A stretch of 64,000 nt of DNA. Source: Daedaleopsis sinensis (taxonomy: Eukaryota; Basidiomycota; Agaricomycetes; Polyporales; Polyporaceae). The stretch lies in the NCBI GenBank assembly GCA_033807695.1, contig CM066303.1:3038001-3102000 (forward strand), read 5' to 3'. The translations under genes were made by a program, and so were the position numbers. Under the pieces are notes generated by a model, which saw only the letters and a program-made list of their open reading frames with translations, had not been told where the DNA came from and did no database searches. Below, in pieces: positions 1 to 11,400 of the stretch (position 1 is its first letter; each line of letters opens with the position of its first letter).

Positions 1-162
1 ACATCTACTGCTTACGGTAGCATTAAATGACTCACCATATGCTGTGTCGACTATAGCACGTGTGAGTGCTACGACACACATAAATATCTGTTGCACATTT
101 TTGTGAATGCAATATATCATTGTTTTGCTACTCCTCACCTCAAGGAGCACACTCTACACACC

Positions 163-1527
163 ATGGAGCCTGAAGCCATTGCCACTACTACGCAACAAGC
201 ACTCATCGCATACAGCTCCATCCGGACACGTCTTGGACTTCCCTCTGATGTCTCTGCTACGCGCTCGGATGTCACAACCAACAATTCCATTGCTATCGAC
301 ACTCATCACGTATGTATCATATGCATAGTATTGCTTAACATTGCATGCATTGACATGTGTAACATTGTATACTGATAACCACAAAGCATGGGAACAACCC
401 TACTACCAGTTACAATCCTCATATTACCGATGTATGTATATTATTATAGTGAATTATGGAAATATCTGAACTTCACCATCCCAGATGTCAATATGTCAAG
501 CTATAACCGATATTCACTTGAATAGTCATTATCACAATAAATATCTCGTGAGTGTTGCTCTGTTTGCACCAACTACATTCAACAGCGAATTCACAGTGAC
601 ATCTGCTAAATGGTTTTCTTTGTGTTGTCTACAAGCGGAACATTTCCAGCTAACAGTTTGAATTTTTCCAGAGAGCGTTTTCTCTTATTATGCCAAGCTT
701 CGTATCACAGGTATGTAATGTTTAAACTGTTCCTACTCTTCTCTAACATGCCTTCCACAGTATCATCCCCCGTCGCGCCGGGTTAAGCCTCGACAAAACA
801 ATGTGTTCTACCCATGCCGAGCTTGTTCACACTACTATTCCGTACAGTACGGCAATGTTATATATGAAAACCCAGAAACCAGGCAAATTCCTGAGTGCAG
901 GTAAGACATATTCACAGATACACAGCTATTAACATTCTGAACAGAATGCTCATAGGTCCTGTATAATTCGGAATACACCTTGTCAGCCAGATATTTCTAT
1001 GAATATTGCTTTGCGCTTTCAGCTATGTACTCGATGTGAACACTGTTGTCGTCGAGGAGAAAAATGCCATGTGTGGAGCACTACAGACACACTCTCATGC
1101 CAGTGAGCAACATCTAACTTGTTGTGCTTACAATGCCGTTTCTCATACACATCTACAAACAGTGCATGTGTGCGAACCCGGCCTTGCATCCAGATCCACC
1201 TATATCATTGTCCATTGCACCCAGCGTTGCACAACATCATTGCCAGGGGATCTGTGTTCGCATCAGGTACATATCCTGATATGGTCACCCCATACAAGTA
1301 AGTTTACATCTTTATATTACTGCCAGCCAACATATAAACTCTTTAACACCAGCAGTCTATTTCAGACTGACAGTGAACGTGACATAAAGCTCCCTACATG
1401 CTGTGTACAATGCACACATCGTGACCAACAGTGTGTTGTACAAGTTTCTTTCACGGATGGCAAACTTAATCCGTATGATATCTCTATATGCCTGTTAGTG
1501 CCATGGTTTTTATTGTTAGCTAACTAA
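163..1527 (+). CDS. Cysteine-cluster protein, six-exon model
   Basis: Not a family I can name with confidence. Exons 163-309, 672-710, 761-900, 956-1102, 1163-1297 and 1356-1527 join in frame to 197 residues, and the introns have GTATGT, GTAAGA, GTGAGC or GTAAGT donors and AG acceptors. The N-terminal 50 residues are polar. The rest is a series of cysteine pairs and single cysteines: CRAC, a Cys about 30 residues later, CTRCEHCC followed by C-x-V, then CVRTRPC, and a final CCVQCTHRDQQC. This spacing suggests metal-binding clusters like those that accompany some basidiomycete DNA transposons, or half-sites of Zn2Cys6 proteins. No transposase is visible beside it. The exon 4-5 junction is the weakest, because an unspliced frame also encodes CLQC at 1122. 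The gene may continue 3' of the stop if 1528 onward is spliced. The gene calls rest on frame and splice consistency only. Confidence 0.45.
438..500 (+). repeat. Direct repeat, copy 1 of 2
   Basis: About 62 bp closely matches 4849-4910 in the same orientation; both contain the cores GGAAATATCTGAA and CCCAGATGTCAA. Weaker similarity seems to continue downstream in both copies (both have CACATCTGCT or GACATCTGCT about 110 bp later). It lies in intron 1 of the cysteine-cluster model, so it could be a remnant of a mobile element or of a local duplication. Confidence 0.6.
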
Positions 1528-2287
1528 TGCTGACATATACGTGCGGCATAGTGCATGCGCCGAACGAAATCTTCCCTGCAGACTGTTTATTCCTTTATAA
1601 ATGATGCACACTCTACAACTATATGTTCGTACTTCAACTTTGTCATTTACCCAGAGAAATTGTAGCCATGTCTCATCGCCCGCACAGCACCCACGTTACA
1701 ACCGACCACCTCCTCTGCCTGTCCCCAATGCACCTGCCCACCTACCATTAGTAATGCTTTTGTCTTTGTGTTTCATGCACTACTACCTCCCCATGCAACT
1801 AATAATTGTCGCAACCTACTTGTTATCCAATTTACTACAATAACCCAACAAACGTCTACCTCAGGCTCTGATTAGCTATCAGTGCATGTTAGCAGTGCCA
1901 GGATGCTTCTTCCGTCCAAATCTCTATATACATAATGTCATATGTAGACGCTAAATCTGTGTCAGTCGTGTCGTAACGCGGGCCTCCGGGAATACAACAA
2001 CGTGTAAAGGGCCATGTCAGTAAGCAGTGGTGACATTGTCGTTGCCGCCACACCTGCAAAGTCTGCCAGATGGAGAAGACATTGAGGAGAGTGATGTGCC
2101 ACGTGCAACCTCTGCATGATGGAGGAGGCCTGCCAATTGGATCTGCGAAGAGTGTCAGAAGGTGGTTGCAGGGTCGGGACACGTCTTGGACGCTCACAAA
2201 TACTGCGGGCAGCAGGTGTCCCTGGGGTGTCTGTTCCTGCCTGCGCTGACCCAAGATCAGATTTTCCGGTCTGGCAGTGAAACAAGT
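1528..2287. other. No convincing gene
   Basis: After the cysteine-cluster stop there is an AT-rich stretch (1530-1900) with a short proline-rich reading near 1680-1750 that might be a further exon of the upstream gene. From 1889 to 2287 only low-quality overlapping ORFs on the minus strand are open. No family signature was recognised. Confidence 0.4.
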
Positions 2288-3062
2288 TTATTGTGCTGTG
2301 CTGGGCCGAGGAGCTAAGCTACCGCCGTAGGGTGGAGCGTGCTGTAGGGATAAGGGATCGCCGGCAAGGATCCAACCATCTCGCATGACTTGAAAAGATG
2401 TACTCGGGACTATCCAACCCATTGCCGAGCTTAGGCACTCTGTCCTCCTTGCAACATATCGCTGCAGATAAATGTGCATCCCAGTCGCTGTTGTCTCACG
2501 CTGGTCGTTGCCAGCATCATTTGGGGTCACGAGGGACTCAGCATTCTCCTTCTTGGCCTCGGAATCCTCATCAACTTCGCCATATTCATCGGCTACAGTA
2601 TCTACATCTGTCTCCAAGTCATCTTCCACATCCGGGGTCTCTCTCCTATCCGGACCTCCACCCGTACTTCCAGTGCAAGCAATGAAAGGGCAGCAGGTGG
2701 GTAGGTGCCTCCCCAACTGATCGGTTGTCAACCCTAGACGGAGCCACAGTCGGGAGCTGAAGACCATCAGTGTGAGATAGTGTAGGTATTGTTGAGACCT
2801 CTGAGATTGTGTTCAGTGCAGTCGGCATTGTCGCCGCCGTGTTTATTGCCCTAATTGAGCCTCCGGTATCGAGCATCTCCATCAGGCGATCGGACAAGAC
2901 ACTTCTTCCTGTCCAAGATATATTTTGTTGAGGCGGCGACGTACATGTCTTGCCTGTCTGACAGTTGATGGACGGATTATATGATGGTGGCTGGTGAGCG
3001 TAGTTCGTCATAAAAGGAGACAGATGAAGCGAGTCGATTGTTGCGGGGTGTCCACACATCAT
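2288..3062 (-). pseudogene. Possible decayed gene with acidic segment
   Basis: Two overlapping minus-strand frames, 2646-3062 and 2288-2767, look protein-like in parts. The first is Ser/Thr/Pro rich. The second contains an acidic run (about residues 40-75, rich in Asp and Glu, including the stretch DVEDDLETDVDTVADEYGEVD). I could not connect them with a normal-length intron: the only GT-AG pair near the switch would be about 24 bp or would need a weak GTCTCA donor. A frameshifted or decayed gene fits, but so does chance coding. No domain was recognised. Confidence 0.2.
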
Positions 3063-3546
3063 AATCTGCGAAGTCGTTTATTGTCTTTTCCTCATCATGC
3101 TTACCGTCCGCTGCAACTAGTTAGTCGCGGAGCGGCTCATAGCCCTCAGGTCGATGCTCCCCGATGTCTACAGTTCGAAACATGGTCCACTTTTTAGATA
3201 CCTGATCATGCTTCTTATACCATGGTAAGACACCCCTGCATTGGCATGTAGGTGCTGTGTTACTCACCTCAAGTTTGCAGCGTACTTTCACACTGGCTCC
3301 TCAGTGTGCGGTCAAACAATCCAATACACATTTAGCGTCCAACTCCAGTACCTCGTGTTTTACATTTCAGAGAGCGGTACCTCTACTGTGTGGAGGCACA
3401 AATGTGTTGTTCTCAATAACTCGTCTGCTTCGTATGCAATGGGGCGACTCCTCAGCACTGGGGCAAGAATAGTCCTCCGTCTCTTGGGGCCAGGTACACG
3501 GTATTAGCATGTGGGTCGGGCTCCTCAGTTACGCTCGTTACTCACC

Positions 3547-4425
3547 TCAGGCTCCGGCCCTGAATCTAAAGGTATCTTCATCTGTGCTCGCCACTGCTGC
3601 ACTCTCGGTGGAGCTCCTATCCTCCTCCTCATCGAGCAGGGATCCTTCACGGACTGTGGCCAGCTCAACCGACCCGCGGTTTGGCCGAGTAGAACGTGTG
3701 ACGTGTGTGTACGACTTGGAGATGGAGATGCTCTCTGGAAGCAGGGGCATTGGTGATGGCGTATCTAGCCTCGATGGCTTTGGCGATGATCTCTTTGAAA
3801 CTAGCGGAGGAGGTACTATCACTGGGGGGTTTGGGAAGACAAGTGTCGTCGTCGCTGCTGGAGCGGGGGTAGGAGTCTGGGGTGGAGTGTCGACGACAGC
3901 AAGCTTGTTGAAAGCTTCTAGCGGAATGATCGTGAGATTCCGGGTGTGTGGGATAATTTGTGACACTTGGAGGCAGGCGCGCACAATACGGTCTGCCACG
4001 CCGAGGCGTGCTGTTACGCCTGCATCGTACTTGATGGTGATGTACGCGCTGGAGATGCCCGAGTCCCACCTATACTCCCAGTCATTTGCGACGATGAATT
4101 CGACTGAGCCCCGCTCGTGGGACTTGAAGCCTGCTATCCAGCCTCTAACCTCCATGCCAGGGCTGATTCTCCACAGACAGTACTTCGAGCCATCGAGGAC
4201 TGACTCATTCGTGGCTCTGATCTCCACGAGTTGGACATACATGTCTGTCTTGATCGGCCTCAGCGGTGTCACAAAGAGGTCGCCAACAAGGTTCCTGTGT
4301 GCAGCGTTATCGGATATGAGTGGTGTGGGGGTCGAGATGCGTGCATGGACTACGACATAGAGTGTTGTTGGGCCGCTCAACGTGGAGTTAACTATCGTTG
4401 GGTTCGATGGTCTGGAGATGTCCAT
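3547..4425 (-). CDS. Hypothetical protein, beta-rich N-terminus and Ser/Pro tail
   Basis: An uninterrupted 292-codon frame from ATG at 4425 to TGA at 3547. Residues 1-175 alternate hydrophobic and polar positions and are rich in Trp, Val and Ile, as in a beta-sandwich. Residues 176-292 are low-complexity Pro/Ser/Thr with a PTPAPAATTT-like stretch and an acidic cluster LLDEEED. A GTGAGT donor directly follows the stop codon, so the real 3' end could be a splice site in another model. The Trp-containing stretch around YCLWRISPG ... IVANDWEYRW weakly resembles the C-terminal module of the two paralogues at 15317-18571, but I consider that unproven. The overlapping plus-strand frame of similar length (3509-4360) has worse composition and is read as its shadow. 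Function unknown. Confidence 0.5.
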   Translation of the reverse strand: MDISRPSNPTIVNSTLSGPTTLYVVVHARISTPTPLISDNAAHRNLVGDLFVTPLRPIKTDMYVQLVEIRATNESVLDGSKYCLWRISPGMEVRGWIAGFKSHERGSVEFIVANDWEYRWDSGISSAYITIKYDAGVTARLGVADRIVRACLQVSQIIPHTRNLTIIPLEAFNKLAVVDTPPQTPTPAPAATTTLVFPNPPVIVPPPLVSKRSSPKPSRLDTPSPMPLLPESISISKSYTHVTRSTRPNRGSVELATVREGSLLDEEEDRSSTESAAVASTDEDTFRFRAGA

Positions 4426-4848
4426 AGTAACAGTATACTAAGGGGTAGATTTGCAGGGGGACTCACGAGGAAAGCTCAACTCTTTAAAGGCTTCCAATTA
4501 CAAGATTTAACAGACATCTTTTGCCTGGGCCCTTCGCTAGGGTTGTAGGATCTAGTTCGCTACCCTTAAACTTCTCTGGCCTCTCCGCTCATCTTATTCA
4601 CATTGCCAGCCTTCCTTGACAGCTCCGCTGTTCTTTTAAATTACAAAGAGCACTAATGCAGTGCTCCCGCTTCCTTTATTCGCCTAGTTCAGGTCCATCC
4701 ACATATGAGCTTCAATTGTGACCAAATTCGAAGTTACAAACCCCGTGCGGTACACCAATTTCATTCTACTATCCCGCTCACAAGAGCACAGGGACCACAC
4801 ACTCGGAAGAACACAGGGCCCGCACGCTCGCAGGAACACATGGCCCAG

Positions 4849-4910
4849 TATATTCTTATAGTGAATCAAGGAAATATCTGAATTACACTATCCCAGATGT
4901 CAACTGACAA
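4849..4910 (+). repeat. Direct repeat, copy 2 of 2
   Basis: Partner of 438-500; see that entry. The two copies bracket about 4.35 kb containing the cysteine-cluster gene and the 292-residue ORF. Confidence 0.6.
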
Positions 4911-4950
4911 TCCCCCTACCGGCATTGCACATTTTGAGTGGGTATCATAG

Positions 4951-5161
4951 TCACATCTGCTGGTGGCCTTGGAACTCCTGCACTGCCACGCTTAGACTGC
5001 ATGAGGCGTGCAGGCTGCCTGTGTCGTCAGAACAACATGTGTGATCCCGAGCAAAAGGCGAAGGCGTGGACTCACTCTCAATCACATTGTAGTACACAAA
5101 GTCGTCGGCATCGATGATGGCGCAAAAATCAGGGTTCCCTCCAATACAGGGTGCATCAACG
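4951..5161 (-). pseudogene. Isolated 3' exon or gene fragment
   Basis: On the minus strand an AG acceptor (GTGCGGTAG) is followed by an open frame of 70 codons that ends in TGA at 4951-4953. It begins VDAPCIGGNPDFCAIIDADD, has regular cysteine spacing and a DADDFVYY segment, and reads like genuine secreted-protein or enzyme sequence, but I could not identify the family. No upstream exon in a compatible frame is evident between 5162 and 5460, so it is probably a fragment. Confidence 0.3.
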
Positions 5162-6377
5162 CTACCGCACCCATGGCGCCATTAACAGCACGCACTCAGA
5201 AAACCAGGTCGGTACATAGTTCTGATTCTGTCTTTGAATCGGTAATGTTCTTGCATGGACCGGGAGACGCTTACATAAATGGCATGCACCCGACTTTTCA
5301 CGCACAATTCCGGGACTCCCCTGCAGGGAGTTTGGACTTTCAGCGGACCGCCGGCCCGACCGCTGGAGAGAATTGCTGGGCAGTTCTTCGTCACAATTTG
5401 CCTTTCCCGGAAGCTATCAGAAATACACATGCATGATAACCTTCTCATACCTGACATTCCCCTCCAGAATCGAACCTCGCGGACGAAGCTCCGCGCTCGG
5501 CAAACAAGTTATCTGGACAACGGGCTGGCCATGACATGTGCAGTGCGACACGCCATGTCTCATACGCAAAATGGTATAATGTCAACGGAAATCAAGCATT
5601 GGTCCCGGCCACTGACGCTCTTCGCCTTGGGATCGAGCATCGGTCCAGCCCAAGCTAGATCTCCCTCCCTCCATCCTCCTCGCCCCTTTTGACAATCTCA
5701 ATCGATTTCTTGTGTCCTCCTCATGCCAGGAAAAATACTATATCTACTCTTTTACATCCCTGTCCCCTTCTAGACCATCTTCTCGTATACACCCGTTCCA
5801 CGGGCGCCTTACCTTATTTGGGGTAAGTATATCGCGCGCTAGCAGTCACCGGGCGCCTCCTCGACTTAACAGCATGAAGCGCTTGTCTGTTCGGTCATAT
5901 CGGAGGAATGTAGGACTTCTTCGAAACACCTAGTGGATGAGCGAGCATTTTTCTAGTATTTGAGAATTCATTACCTATCTGCTGACACTGATTTGAGGTC
6001 CGTATGCTCTCCCGTTACCTCTCTGTCGAAGGTCGGGACCGATGATTGATTCACGGTGGACCGGAGGCGCTAAATGGCCGGACCGGATTACCTTCTGCCG
6101 CAGGACAAGATTTCAATAGTTTGTTAGTTACTTTGTTGACTTAGCACAGGACCGGATACCACTTTTGAATGACCAATAACTGATTCCCGTTGACATTATA
6201 CCTACTTGCGTCTCATACAACAGCCTCACGTATACTATTGTTCCCGACGCCCACCGGTCCGTACGCGCCGTTCGCCCGTAACTCCCCTGAGACTCCGTAG
6301 CAATCGGAACAGCGAGTGCCAGGGGTCGGGGTGACAAAAGTCACGTGAAAAGGACTTGAGGTTTCATGTTCTGAGAC
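5162..6377. other. Gene-poor flank with diverged inverted repeat
   Basis: No supportable gene. Two arms of about 45 bp, near 5566-5616 and 6168-6216 (inverted), share the core GGTATAATGTCAACGG and CATTGGTC/TATTGGTC ends at roughly 80% identity. They could be the ends of an old non-autonomous element of about 650 bp. Pyrimidine-rich sequence at 5650-5770 looks like a fungal promoter but leads into no clear ORF. Confidence 0.4.
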
Positions 6378-6380
6378 CTG

Positions 6381-6442
6381 CACGGCAGGCAAACCCGGAT
6401 TTTTTTCGGTAGAAAAGGCGCATAAAAGGCGCCACGCGTAGT
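6381..6442 (+). repeat. Left terminal inverted repeat, 62 bp
   Basis: Starts CACGGCAGGCAAACCCGGAT and ends GCCACGCGTAGT. It is the exact reverse complement of 31679-31740; the first mismatch is at position 63. Preceded by the target duplication CTG at 6378-6380. Confidence 0.92.
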
Positions 6443-6580
6443 AACCCGTTTTGCCCATTTTCTCTGGTTTTTGTTGCAAGAAATAGGAAACATATACTGC
6501 CAACCTTCGAAGCATTTTCTGAGGACAAATAGCTTACCTGTTCTCTTATGCGCAATAGGCATATCGTTGTTGGACCGTTG

Positions 6581-6817
6581 AAAGACTTTTCCTCGATAGA
6601 AAAGGCGGCGAGTGGTTAAACCGTTCTAAGCCAGTTGGGTTTAATTTGTAGCTTACAAAGCTGTCCTAAATGTTAACATTTTCTGCGTTAGAAAATGTTA
6701 CTTATTCAGCTGAACGAAAAGGGACACGATGCCCGCCCAGAAGATGATCGACTTCTTTGCCAAAAGCTCTTGCAAAGAGCTTCACTTTCTTTGAAAGAAA
6801 AGCCACTCCATAGGTAA
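6581..6817 (+). repeat. Left subterminal 237-bp block
   Basis: By eye identical to 31314-31550 and in the same orientation, 200 bp inside the left end (the right copy lies 190 bp inside the right end). It holds three short palindromes: AAATGTTAACATTT with a second AAAATGTTA arm, AAGCTCTTGCAAAGAGCTT, and CTTTCTTTGAAAGAAAAG. These are candidate transposase-binding or hairpin sites. No credible ORF. Confidence 0.88.
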
Positions 6818-7009
6818 ACCTTATCGCTCACGGACAAACTCAGCATGCTGACGCGAAATTTCAGCTTGGAACTTGTCAAGTTCTCTGCCACCGGCGCAAG
6901 TCAGATGTCATACACAGATCTGCCGCGACCTCTCCGAGTTCACCAACGCACGTCGCTCCTCCACACTCAGTACTCAGTACTCAGGCCTCAGGCCTCAAAA
7001 CGTTTTGCG

Positions 7010-8260
7010 TCGAGGTGCGCTGTCGCCCCGCGTAGTTCCTCGTCGCACCGCTCCTCGTCAAACCGCTCTTCGTCGCCCCGTGTTGCTCCTCGTCGCCCCG
7101 CTCCTCATCGAACCGCGCCTCTTCGTACCGCTCTTCGTCACTTCTCACCGCGTCGCTCTTCATCGCACCGCGTTGTTCCGCTCCCCATCGCAACACTGTG
7201 CGCCCGGTCACTTCGCGCCGCACCTCGAACATCCGCACGCCTCGCGCCGCGTTGCTTCGCTCCCCGTCGCTCCTCGTCGCTCCTCGTCGCTCCTCGTCGC
7301 TCCCTCTCTCCCTGCCTCTCCCTGTCGCTCCCTGCCTCTCCCTGTGGCACCCCGTCGCACTCCGTCGCACCACCGTCCGTCGCGACCTCCCCGAGTTCTC
7401 CAACTCGCGTCGCTCCACCTCACTTCGACACACTTTGCGCCGAGGCGCGCCCGGTCACTTTGCGCCGCACCTCAAACATCCGCACGCCTCGCGCCGCGTC
7501 GTCTCGCTCCCCGTCGCTCCTCGTTGCTCCCTGCCTCTCCCTGTCGCACCCCGTCTCTCCCCGTCGCACCCCGAGTTCTCCAACTCGCGTCGCTCCTCAC
7601 TTCGACCAATTTGAGTCGAGGCGTGCCCGGTCACTTCGCGCCGCACCTCAAACACCCGCACGCCTCGCGCCGCGTCGTCTCGCTCCCCGTCGCTCCTCGT
7701 CGCTCCCTGCCTCTCCCTGTCGCAACCCGTCTCTCCCCGTCGCACCCCGTCGCACTCCGTCGCACCACCGTCCGTCACGACCTCCCCAAGTTCTCCAAAT
7801 CGCGTCGCTCCTCCTCACTTCGACACACTTTGCGTCGAGGCGCGCCCGGTCACTTCGCGCCGCACCTCGAACATTCCAGTAGTGCAACCGGAAGCGACGC
7901 GGTGCGTGGTGCGACAGGGAGCGACGGTGAGCGGTGGGACGCACCCAACCACTTCGCGCCGCACCTCGATTCTCCGCGCGCACCTCGATCGTCCCAGTAG
8001 TGAGACTGGGAGCGACGCAGTGCGTGGTGCGACGGGGAGCGACGGGGAGCAGTGCCGCCTGGTCACTTCGCGCCGCACCTCGAGCATCCGCACGCCCCGC
8101 GCGTTGCTTCGCTCCTCATCGCACCGCTCCCCGTCACTCCACGTCGCACTGCTCCTAGTGGTGCGACCGGGAGCGACGGGATGCCCCTATGAGCGACGCG
8201 GTGCGTGGCAGACAGGTGCAACCGGGGAGCGGTGCGACGCGCTGCATCACTTCCTAAAAC
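7010..8260. repeat. Left GC-rich minisatellite
   Basis: Tandemly repeated GC-rich units about 110-250 bp long that share CACTTCGCGCCGCACCTC, GAGTTCTCCAACTCGCGTC and many GTCGCTCC/GTCGCACC steps. Long ORFs in several frames on both strands are a by-product of this composition. A segment ending near 8150 matches the array at the right end almost base for base (for example 7861-8090 against 30716-30945). Confidence 0.85.
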
Positions 8261-8402
8261 TCCGCGACCTCCCCGAGCTTGAAGACTCGCATCGCTCCTC
8301 GCTCTGCTCCGAGGCGCATCAAATCGCTTCGCGCCGCAACCGCCATACCTTTCTAGCACTCGATAGCTCTTGTGATTGCACAGGAATCCGAATATACAGC
8401 AA

Positions 8403-11400
8403 TCAATCCTGGGTATTCTGTTAACAACCATGTACAGCGCGAAATTGATGTACTCACTCTATTCAACGACCGTGCCACTATACATTGCTCGTCAATACCT
8501 TCCAATTGACACTCTAGAGCCGCAAAATGGCATTGCACATCTTGAAAGCGCACTAGACGTTGTGTAGGTTCGAAGCGGTTATAGAAGGCTTGCGTTGCGG
8601 CGTCTGGAAATTGACGATAGGGATCGTGCTGAGCGTCGATGTCACTGAAAGGCACGTATTCGTCGATCAACAGGAAGGGGTCAACGTGCTGTCGACCGTT
8701 TTCGAAGCGACCGTGCAGATAGATCTCGGCGATCTGTCCAGCATGTGGGAAAGGTCTGTCGTCGTTGTCACCAGGGAGGTGAAATAGCACGAAGGAGTCC
8801 CGCAGACCACCTTTGCGCCTAGCGAACACCATCCCATACCGCTTGAGGCTACGGATGACGTTGACGCGGTGGTTGAGGCTGGGTCGAGCATCGGAGGTAG
8901 GTCCAAACTGCGATGAAAACGCGCCGCCAGAGGCCGTAGAGACAAGCGCATACAGGGCGTCGTAGATACTCCTGGAGAGCTCCGTCTCCTTCTCCTCTTC
9001 GTATGGGACGTGGAATACGGGGGCTTCTGAGTCCTCGCCCGAATTACCGAAAGTCGCGAAGTCAGCAACCTGTATACCCTTAGCAGTCCGTGTCCTCAAG
9101 ACGGTCTCTTCATACATCTTCGCCATCTTTCGGTACACCGCATGGTCGGGCCACTGCGTGTTCGTGAGAAGCCATCGTAGGTTAGCACCTAGGTAGAAGT
9201 ATCGCATGAATGTGAGCGGCATTTTGTCTATCAAGAAGTTTAGTAACATGCGATTATTAAAGAGAAGCGCGGACAGGCGTACCGGTCTTGCTATTGGTGT
9301 TGAGATTCGCCAGTAAACCGTTGTACCGTTCGAAGGGGAACGCCCACCAGGCGTGAACTGGTCCAAAGAGAAGCAGGCATTCGTAGAGATGGAGTGAGAG
9401 ATGGTGATTGGGGACAAGATCGTGTTGGAATAGCACGCGAAGAGTGTCGAGGTACTTGAACATGTATCGGTCAAATTTCTCAACCCTGTCGCGATCCATG
9501 GTACGCCGAGTGGCAAGGTCCACGGCACAAACGAGCGCCATGTAGTTGTCGAGCAGGACGCGCTGTCTCTCTGTCGAGGACGAGGATCCCCAACGGCGGC
9601 AGAGCGTCATGACCAAGCTTACAGTGCAAACAGTGCACCATTGATCAGCCTTCAATTTGCCGTGCGACGGACTTCCGAAGTTTCTAGGGGGCCGTTCCAG
9701 CCATGTCGGGAAACGAGTGGCTTTGATATCTTCCCGAATCTGATCGACGGTAGCCTGGTCCAACACGCGAAACTTGGAGATGTCGTATCGACCTTCAGCA
9801 AGATGGAAGTCTCTCGTCTCCTCGTCGAGAACAGGAGGTATTTGAAGAACTTGATCGGGATGATCCTTAACCTGCAATGAAGTATTCATAAGGGCTGGTC
9901 GCTGCTAAAAACGAATACAACACACCCATTCGAACAATGCTTCGCCGTAGTTTCTCTTCGTGAAACGGCCGACTGGAGGAAGGACATCGTTGAACTCTGC
10001 AAGGGCGGCGACGTAACCTTTGCGCAGCTTGAGGAGGGCGTTGATCGAGGGGTTCTGCCGGTACAACGTCTTGAAAGCTCGCTGCAAATTTTGGCGCTGC
10101 TCCTCTGGGGTATGTGGTTTAACTTTTGTCGACTCGTTGCTCTTGTCCTTGACGTTGATCCCCCAAACGTCGCGACAGTGGTGACGTAATTCGCCCAGAA
10201 ACAGATTGTGCATTGCGTCGACCACCGCGAAGCGGGTCGGGTCCCAGTACTCCAAGCGCAAGAGCTCGCTCCAGCGGATCCCATGCTTTTCGAACTCCTT
10301 CTCTCGAGTGGCCTCCGTTGGTGCATCGCGCCATTGCGCGGCGTACTTCAGGTGCTGCTCCCAGGTGTGACGAGGCCAGGTGTTGCGGTCAAGCTCGTTG
10401 ATCTTCGATTTCGGAAGCTCGCAGAAGGAGCAGAAGTGTGATGACATGTGTCCCGCAAATCCACCAGCTTTGCGAAGCGCGGGGATGTCGCACACTAGCG
10501 GGATCATGGCGGCGCGGACAAGGAGAGGACCTTCTCGTTCGGCGACGTTGGCGAACATTACCCCACGGTGCCAAAGGAGGATGAGCTCGTCGACGAGTGG
10601 TCGAAGGAGGTTGTTGAGGTGATACGTCTCGGGTTCGCCGGGACCAGGGATGATGCCGGCCAAATAGATATTCTCGGCGCGATATCGAAGGTTATCCGGT
10701 AAGTTCATGCAGACGAGATATATTGCGCCGATTGAGTGCGACTTCCCAGCCTTCTTGTTCCCGTACGGGTTGAACCAGTCGATGAACAGGCTGAAGACCA
10801 GATGGACCGAGTCGTCTGTTTGAGCTGAGAAGGGCGTCTTCCCGTCAGGACCGAGGAAACCCTGCAGGCACGGGGCATCGAACATGTCCTTCCAAGTCTT
10901 GTCTGAACGATTCTTCCAGGCCGCCCGCATGAACCGTGCAATGCCAGGACGGCCGAGCATATCCGCTAGCCAAGATTGTAGAGTTCGATATGGGAAGGTG
11001 AGAACAGGGTCGTACGTGACGCGGACCTCGGCGTGCTTGTTGGTAGGCGGATGATCCTGACGAAAAACGAGTGGGGTGTCGCAGACCGCTTTATCGGTCT
11101 CTTGGAAAGTACATGCATGAGGATACGGGTCGTCCGGGTTATCTGGGTTGGGAGAGTAGATCGCGTAGCATGCTGGACAGCACGCGTAACGCACAAAGTC
11201 CGGTTCGAGACCAAGGGATGAGAGCACGGTACGTATGTCGTCAGGAACAGTATCCAAGATTGCTCTCTGGGCGGCAGTGAGGCGAGAATTGGAGCTGGTC
11301 GACATGTACGCTCCTACCAAGACGACTTGAAGGGTGACGAGTATGTAGTCAACGTAGGGACGTGACGTTGCCGCTATTGTATGTAGCACACTCGTCATGA

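Noticed and set aside
3509..4360. Plus-strand ORF of 283 codons
   Set aside because: Antisense to the 292-codon minus-strand ORF; its composition (Gly/Val/Ser runs) looks like a shadow.
5455..5540. Possible tRNA T-arm (GGTTCGATTC on the minus strand)
   Set aside because: The flanking bases do not pair into a T stem or an acceptor stem, and no D or anticodon arm is found at the right distance.
6845..8424. Long plus-strand ORFs (345 and 375 codons) and minus-strand ORFs rich in Arg/Ser/Pro
   Set aside because: All frames on both strands stay open because the sequence is a GC-rich minisatellite with few stop-containing words; the peptides are pure repeat translations and overlap each other.
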